A model generated the notes under the pieces. That model was not told the origin of the DNA, searched no databases, and was given only the letters and a program-made list of their open reading frames with translations. A stretch of DNA of 26,910 nucleotides from JAHEFT01 sp964443145 (GTDB lineage: Bacteria > Pseudomonadota > Gammaproteobacteria > Xanthomonadales > SZUA-36). Of this stretch, positions 22,845 to 26,910 are shown in pieces; positions within the stretch are counted from its first letter, which is position 1; each line of letters starts with the position of its first letter. Where the stretch lies: assembly GCA_964443145.1 (NCBI GenBank), contig CAYUBS010000023.1, positions 1-26,910 of the forward strand, written 5' to 3'. The translations under genes were made by a program, and so were the position numbers.

Positions 22845-23627
22845 CTATCCGTACTTTTTCTCGTGCGCATCCAGCGTCTTGCCAACCTTCTCCAGCGCCT
22901 TGCGTAAACGGGCATGGATAGACTCACCCTTGTTATTGCGCTCCAGCAATGCCCCCGTATGGGCTGCACACAGGTTTTCCGTATCTTTCCAGCGCTCAAA
23001 CAACTCATTGGCCCAGTCGCGGAAATCCTGGACCGCACCGGATCGCTTCTCCAGCGTTTTGGCCAGCGTCGGGTGGAAGCCCACCGAATCGCCCATTCCG
23101 AAAAAACGCATCAAACCCGGTAAGCGCAGATACATCAGTGTGTCATCAGAGTAGATGGTTTTGGAGGCGCGGTGAAATACCAGTACCGATGAAAAATGCA
23201 GGTTTTCATCAGCGGAAATAAAATCGACCCCGCGCGGTACCGAGAAATCTAAATCGTCGGAATACTGCTCATGTAACTCTGCGTCTTCGGTGCGGATATC
23301 GGCCCATGGAAGTTCGGGAAAGCGGGACAAGTGACGCTCGGTGCCATAAAGCGTAGCTTTCGGATACAGTTCATGCATCTTACGCACGTGCATCGTGTGG
23401 AAAGGGTGCACGTTCAGGATGGCTTCAATATCTTCCCCGTCGGAGGTTAACTCGGCCACTTTGCGCCTGGCGCTGCTGTCCAGGGTATAGGAGTCCAGAA
23501 AAACGAACTTGCCGCTGGCCAGGCGGACCAGTGAGACCTGGGTGCCTACATCCAGCACACCACCAATTTTGTAGGAACCACGGATGTTCCAGAAATCCTC
23601 CGCGACGTGCAGAAATGGGTCACTCAT
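22845..23627 (-). CDS. MBL-fold-like protein with an atypical metal motif
   Basis: 260 residues from the ATG at 23627, with AGGAG 8 bp upstream. The fold suggestion rests on the strand pattern VSLVRLASGKFVFLDS, then ILNVHPFHTMHV, ATLYGTERHL, and a late FSSVLVFHRASKTIYSDDTLMY. In metallo-beta-lactamases the first motif is HxHxDH. Here it reads HPFHTMH (H74, H77, H80), which is not canonical, while H144 and D161 or D162 may supply other ligands. An MBL-like hydrolase is likely, but activity is not assured. It sits between a membrane cold-shock gene and a GIY-YIG gene. Confidence 0.7.
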   Translation of the reverse strand: MSDPFLHVAEDFWNIRGSYKIGGVLDVGTQVSLVRLASGKFVFLDSYTLDSSARRKVAELTSDGEDIEAILNVHPFHTMHVRKMHELYPKATLYGTERHLSRFPELPWADIRTEDAELHEQYSDDLDFSVPRGVDFISADENLHFSSVLVFHRASKTIYSDDTLMYLRLPGLMRFFGMGDSVGFHPTLAKTLEKRSGAVQDFRDWANELFERWKDTENLCAAHTGALLERNNKGESIHARLRKALEKVGKTLDAHEKKYG

Positions 23628-23652
23628 TGGTAATCTCCTGGCCGGGGCCGGG

Positions 23653-23952
23653 TTATTTGAAAATGCCGAAATAACCGAGAGCCAGCGCAACGATGACTAA
23701 AACACCGCCCACGATCGCCATCACGCGAAAATTCCTGCCTTTCTGATCGGCATCGCTGACGTCTGCTGCACATGGCCTTCCTTGTTTGTCGGTCGACATG
23801 ACAAACGATACTTCCTGGTTGGCTATGGGACGCTGCTTTCGATCGGCGAAAGCGCTGATATGAACGAAAACCTGATCCTCTTCACCGTCCGGGGTGATGA
23901 ATCCATACCCCTTACGATCATTCCACGACTTTATTTTTCCCTTACTGCGCAC
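23653..23952 (-). CDS. Cold-shock domain protein with a C-terminal membrane helix
   Basis: 99 residues from a GTG start with GGAG just upstream. Residues 1-66 are a cold-shock domain: RNP1 KGYGFI and RNP2 VFVHISAF. Residues 77-97 form one hydrophobic helix (VMAIVGGVLVIVALALGYFGI) ending in FK. Many proteobacteria have a CSD protein with MRSKGK-type N-terminus joined to the multi-helix DUF1294 domain; here only one helix follows. The CSD would face the cytoplasm and hold RNA near the membrane. It is the first of four minus-strand genes, 25 bp before the MBL gene. Confidence 0.88.
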   Translation of the reverse strand: MRSKGKIKSWNDRKGYGFITPDGEEDQVFVHISAFADRKQRPIANQEVSFVMSTDKQGRPCAADVSDADQKGRNFRVMAIVGGVLVIVALALGYFGIFK

Positions 23953-24089
23953 ATGAGCTCCAAAATTTTCCTGGGTTAATCGATCGAACCATTCTGCCTA
24001 TGTCCCGGCGAATTCACCAGTTTGACAGGCCGGGGATGCATTGCGGGTATATTATAACCAGTAGAAGACCTCCCCGAACAAGGCGAACC

Positions 24090-25364
24090 ATGACCCACTC
24101 ATCCACGACCATCAAGTGCCCCGATTGCGGCCACGAATTCGACATCAGCGATGTGCTCTATGACCAGGTTGAGCATGAGCTGAAGAAGGAATATGAAGCC
24201 AAACTGAAAACGGAGCGGGACAAGTCCCGGGCCGAATCTGAAAAACTCCGACAGCAGCAAGAACAACTGGAGAAAGCACGATCCGAACAACAGGAGACCA
24301 TTGACAAGGCTATCCGGGAAAAGCTGCGGCAACAGACAAAAACCCTCACTGAAAAGCTCTCCGCCAGGATTCGCGATGAGCAATCTGACCAGCTCAAGGC
24401 ACTGGAGGAAGAACTGCAGGCCAAGTCGCAACAAGTAAAAGACCTGAACAAAGCCAGGGCCGACATTGAACGCCTGAAGCGGGAGAAAGACGAATTGCAG
24501 GGCAAGGCGGAAGCCGAGATGGAGCGCAAGCTTGGTCAGCAACTGAACGAGGGGCGGCAGAAAATCATGGATGCCGAACAGGAACGTTCCGCCAAGCTGG
24601 TCACAGAAAGGGACCACGTGATCAGCCAGATGAAAGAGCAGATGGACATCATGAAACGCAAAGCCGAACAGGGCTCGATGCAGATACAGGGCGAAGTGCA
24701 GGAGCTGATCATCGAAGAATGGCTTACTTCCACCTACCCGCTCGATGCCATCGAGGAAATAAAGAAAGGCGCCCGCGGCGGGGATTGCCTTCAGACCATC
24801 AACACCCGCTCACAAACCAACTGCGGCAGGATTTATTACGAAAGCAAGCGAACCAAGATGTTCCAGCCACTGTGGATCGAGAAATTTAAAGCCGATATCC
24901 GCGAAAAGAACGCCAGTATCGGTGTACTGGTCACCGAGGCGATGCCGTCCGACATGGCGCGCATGGGATACCGTGACGGCGTCTGGATCTGCAGCTTTAC
25001 CGAATTTAAGGGTCTGTCCAACGTGCTGCGCGAATCACTCATCAGCCTGAACCGCGTGGTGTCGCAGCAGGAAAACCGGGGCGATAAGATGTCGATGGTC
25101 TACGACTTTGTCACCAGTGACGAGTATCGCCTGCAGGTGGAAGCCATCGTCGAGGGTTTCACGCAAATGCAGTCCGACCTGAACAGCGAGAAGCGAGCCA
25201 TGGCCAGTATCTGGAAGAAACGTGAGAAGCAGATCGAGAAGGTCCTGCTAAACACCAGTCACATGTACAGCTCGATCAAGGGGATTGCCGGTAACGCCAT
25301 CCCGGTGGTGCACCAACTGGAGCTTCCCGGAGCACTGGAAGACGAGGAAAGTGAGCCGGAATGA
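24090..25364 (+). CDS. DUF2130 coiled-coil protein
   Basis: 424 residues. The N-terminus has a CPDC zinc-ribbon half (C10, C13) followed by GHEFDIS. Residues from about 25 to 195 are a long coiled coil rich in Lys, Glu and Gln. The C-terminal half carries the DUF2130 domain: EEWLTSTYPLDAIEEIKKGARGGD, CGRIYYESKRTK, FKADIREKNASIGVLVTEAMP and VWICSFTEFKGL. The fold of the last part resembles restriction-endonuclease-like domains in strand order, but I cannot confirm a catalytic set. Function is unknown. The ATG at 24090 has AAGG upstream. It is divergent from the membrane cold-shock gene and convergent with arsM. Confidence 0.9.
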   Translation: MTHSSTTIKCPDCGHEFDISDVLYDQVEHELKKEYEAKLKTERDKSRAESEKLRQQQEQLEKARSEQQETIDKAIREKLRQQTKTLTEKLSARIRDEQSDQLKALEEELQAKSQQVKDLNKARADIERLKREKDELQGKAEAEMERKLGQQLNEGRQKIMDAEQERSAKLVTERDHVISQMKEQMDIMKRKAEQGSMQIQGEVQELIIEEWLTSTYPLDAIEEIKKGARGGDCLQTINTRSQTNCGRIYYESKRTKMFQPLWIEKFKADIREKNASIGVLVTEAMPSDMARMGYRDGVWICSFTEFKGLSNVLRESLISLNRVVSQQENRGDKMSMVYDFVTSDEYRLQVEAIVEGFTQMQSDLNSEKRAMASIWKKREKQIEKVLLNTSHMYSSIKGIAGNAIPVVHQLELPGALEDEESEPE

Positions 25365-25396
25365 CACGCCTTATGACCACATGTGAACCTGGTTGA

Positions 25397-26212
25397 TTAG
25401 TGCCCGGGTTTCGTCGCCGTCACCGTCACTGACATGACGTGGATATCGTCGCCCACTGCCTCTTTTTGCTGATCCATGGTCAGTGATCCGGCAACCCGTT
25501 CAGCCGGGACGTCAATTCGCCTTTCACTTTTAATCGAAACCTCAGAAAATCCGGCTTCTCTGATCAACGCCAGGTAATCTCCTTTTGGAACCGCGCCCGA
25601 AATACATCCTGCATAGGCTTCCACGATGCCTTTTACCCACTCTGGGAGTTCCTGCGATGAAACAATATCGGAAATACAAAAGTGCCCGCCTGGCTTCAAT
25701 ACGCGAAAGATTTCCCTGAAAGCAGATCGCTTGTCCGGAACCAGGTTCAGGACACAGTTTGATATCACAACGTCAATACTGTCTGGCTCGATCGGTAAAT
25801 GTTCGATTTCACCCAACCGGAACTCCACGTTGTCAAAGCCGGAATTCGATGCGTTCTGCCTCGCTTTGGTAATCATTTCAGGAGTCATGTCCACACCGAT
25901 GACATGACCGCTTTTTCCTGTTTCATTGCGTGCCACGAACACATCAAGACCTGCCCCTGAGCCTAGATCAAGCACCGTCTGTCCGGGCTGAATGCGGGCA
26001 TGCTCGACAGGAACTCCGCAGCTGAGCCCCAGGTCGGCGTCAGCCACATAGCCACTGACTCCGGCGTAGGCGTCACCAATCATGTCGTAATTGCCATCCT
26101 CCTTTTCCTGCTCTCCACAACAGGGTGTGCAGCAGGCGTCATTCTGGGAGTTCGCAATTTCGGCATATTTCTGACGAACTGATTCACGTAATTTGTCATT
26201 TGTCTGTGTCAT
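25397..26212 (-). CDS. arsM: Arsenite S-adenosylmethionine methyltransferase ArsM
   Basis: 271 residues from the ATG at 26212, with GGAG 6 bp upstream. The Rossmann core has VLDLGSGAGLDVF (80-92) and GVDMTPEMI, and SNCVLNLVPD with C153 is typical of ArsM. Conserved arsenic-site cysteines are C65 in LGLSCGVP and C203 in YAGCISGA. A CC-x2-CC group (C27, C28, C31, C32) precedes them. The third C-terminal cysteine found in some ArsM is not present. ArsM methylates arsenite to volatile or less harmful forms. It follows arsR by 13 bp and is probably induced by arsenite through that repressor. Confidence 0.93.
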   Translation of the reverse strand: MTQTNDKLRESVRQKYAEIANSQNDACCTPCCGEQEKEDGNYDMIGDAYAGVSGYVADADLGLSCGVPVEHARIQPGQTVLDLGSGAGLDVFVARNETGKSGHVIGVDMTPEMITKARQNASNSGFDNVEFRLGEIEHLPIEPDSIDVVISNCVLNLVPDKRSAFREIFRVLKPGGHFCISDIVSSQELPEWVKGIVEAYAGCISGAVPKGDYLALIREAGFSEVSIKSERRIDVPAERVAGSLTMDQQKEAVGDDIHVMSVTVTATKPGH

Positions 26213-26225
26213 GAGTATCTCCAAT

Positions 26226-26537
26226 TCAACAACATGTTTCGAACGAACCGAACAGTTGCCCAAATTTCTGGCCCAGTGAACGCATTTTCTCGACATTGAT
26301 GCAGTAGCAGGACCTGGGGCCGTCAACTTCTCCAGTGATCAGGTTGGCGTCTTTCAGAACTTTAAGGTGTTGTGAAACCGTTGCCTGAGACAATGGAATG
26401 GCCTCCACAACCTCTCCACAAACACAAACGCCACGCTGCGCCAGGGTTTGCAGTATTGCCAGCCTGGCTGGGTGTGAAAGCGCCTTGCAGGCAAAGGCCA
26501 GGGATTCAAAGTCTTTTACATTCTGTTCGATTTCCAT
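26226..26537 (-). CDS. arsR: ArsR/SmtB-family arsenic-type repressor
   Basis: 103 residues, a winged helix-turn-helix with LSQATVSQHLKVLKDANLI at 49-67. The metal motif CVC (C38, C40) sits in the same place as the ELCVCDL box of ArsR. Further cysteines are at 77, 79, 102 and 103. SHPARLAILQTL is the usual early helix. It should bind the operator upstream and release on arsenite. The ATG at 26537 has no good Shine-Dalgarno sequence, so it may be leaderless or poorly translated. It forms an operon with arsM. Confidence 0.93.
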   Translation of the reverse strand: MEIEQNVKDFESLAFACKALSHPARLAILQTLAQRGVCVCGEVVEAIPLSQATVSQHLKVLKDANLITGEVDGPRSCYCINVEKMRSLGQKFGQLFGSFETCC

Positions 26538-26541
26538 TCTA

Positions 26542-26561
26542 TTATCGTATATCGACGATAA
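26542..26561. promoter_or_regulatory. Candidate ArsR operator
   Basis: TTATCGT at 26542-26548 and ACGATAA at 26555-26561 form a perfect 20-bp inverted repeat with a 6-nt spacer, ending 4 bp from the arsR start. It overlaps possible -10 sequences on the minus strand, as expected for a repressor site. Confidence 0.65.
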
Positions 26562-26610
26562 ACGATATGCAAGTCGATTTTTACCCGATGACTATCGAAG
26601 CCTTTACGGC

Positions 26611-26910
26611 CTAGACCTCAATTATCTCAAAGCTGGTTTTAATATCTGCAAGAGCGCCCAACTGCGCCGAGGCGGAACAATACTTTTCCATGGCCAGGTC
26701 AATCGCGCGGACGACGTGACCTTCTTTAACTTGCGTACCTTCGACAATAAAGTGCATCTCAATATCGGTGAAATAACGGGGCATTTCATCGCGTCGAATG
26801 CCACCCACTTCGGCCCGAACATCAACGATTTTCTGGCGCGCTTTTTCCAGGATCATAACCACGTCGATACAGGCGCAGCCACCTGTTCCCAACAGCAGCA
26901 ACTCCATGGG
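26611..26910 (-). CDS. OsmC-family protein (partial, 5' end outside window)
   Basis: The last 99 residues of an OsmC-like protein; the frame runs off the window edge. PMELLLLGTGGCACIDVVMILEK is the family helix with the conserved Cys in GGC. The C-terminal part has FTDIEMHFIVEG, AIDLAMEKYCSASAQL and a closing strand. The redox Cys in YCSASAQL is the second one expected. OsmC proteins reduce organic peroxides; the YhfA branch is less understood. It is upstream of arsR in the same direction, with 73 bp between them. Confidence 0.88.
   Translation of the reverse strand, partial: PMELLLLGTGGCACIDVVMILEKARQKIVDVRAEVGGIRRDEMPRYFTDIEMHFIVEGTQVKEGHVVRAIDLAMEKYCSASAQLGALADIKTSFEIIEV

Noticed and set aside
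22838..23038. N-terminal extension of the GIY-YIG frame inside the MBL gene
   Set aside because: It is the shadow of the MBL coding region in another frame; the nuclease domain begins at the ATG at 22837.
24158..24617. Serine- or leucine-rich minus-strand frames opposite the DUF2130 gene
   Set aside because: They mirror the Lys/Glu/Gln codons of the coiled coil on the other strand.
1..26910. Mobile element, prophage or defence island
   Set aside because: No transposase, integrase, phage structural gene, terminal repeats or tRNA target was seen. The DUF2130, GIY-YIG and RecB-like genes are not arranged as a known defence system.

Overview
The window looks like chromosomal DNA of a gammaproteobacterium, probably an environmental or marine lineage recovered as a draft or metagenome-derived assembly. 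Recognisable YbiI, YaiI, YajQ, YbcJ, RdgC, TrhO/YceA, CreD, YjdM and YhbQ homologues point to Gammaproteobacteria. The single run of 100 N between two identical 55-bp copies points to scaffolding. I cannot fix the genus from sequence alone. I see no rRNA, tRNA, insertion sequence, integrase or CRISPR array, so this is mostly core genome rather than an island.

Layout. 1-395 is the 3' end of a RecB/AddA-type nuclease gene. 405-2112 holds two DksA/TraR-type zinc-finger proteins flanking a cspA-type cold-shock gene with a clear terminator, then a DUF4124 exported protein. 2181-2390 is the scaffold gap with duplicated flanks. 2358-6146 carries a cold-shock-type DEAD-box RNA helicase, YaiI, a spermidine-synthase-like protein, YajQ and a small S4 RNA-binding protein. 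6193-9420 is one large exported propeller-amidohydrolase. 9531-12749 (minus strand) holds RssA, a membrane-anchored M23 peptidase-like protein and CreD. 12841-17162 (plus strand) holds an exported DUF885-cupin fusion, RdgC, TrhO and a HAD-fold lipoprotein. 17175-20173 holds a double-cupin protein, a GNAT acetyltransferase, a CvfB-like S1 protein and an unknown membrane-anchored protein. 20178-22197 holds a GST, a LysR regulator and a divergent small gene ending in a terminator. 22232-23952 is a compact minus-strand cluster: a cold-shock domain with a C-terminal membrane helix, an MBL-like protein, a GIY-YIG nuclease and YjdM. 24090-25364 is a DUF2130 coiled-coil protein. 25397-26910 is arsR-arsM with an OsmC-like gene cut by the window end.

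How the genes relate. RNA and cold-stress functions recur: CspA-like protein, DeaD-like helicase, YbcJ-like S4 protein, CvfB-like S1 protein and the membrane cold-shock protein. Two DksA-like zinc fingers sit beside the first cold-shock gene. The ArsR/ArsM pair forms a small arsenic-methylation unit with a perfect inverted repeat as candidate operator. A LysR-type T-N11-A palindrome lies directly before the lysR start.

I did not find a convincing wholly new system. The best leads are the DUF885-cupin fusion, the membrane-tethered cold-shock protein heading a four-gene cluster, the small gene divergent from lysR, and the lipoprotein HAD whose nucleophilic Asp is Glu.
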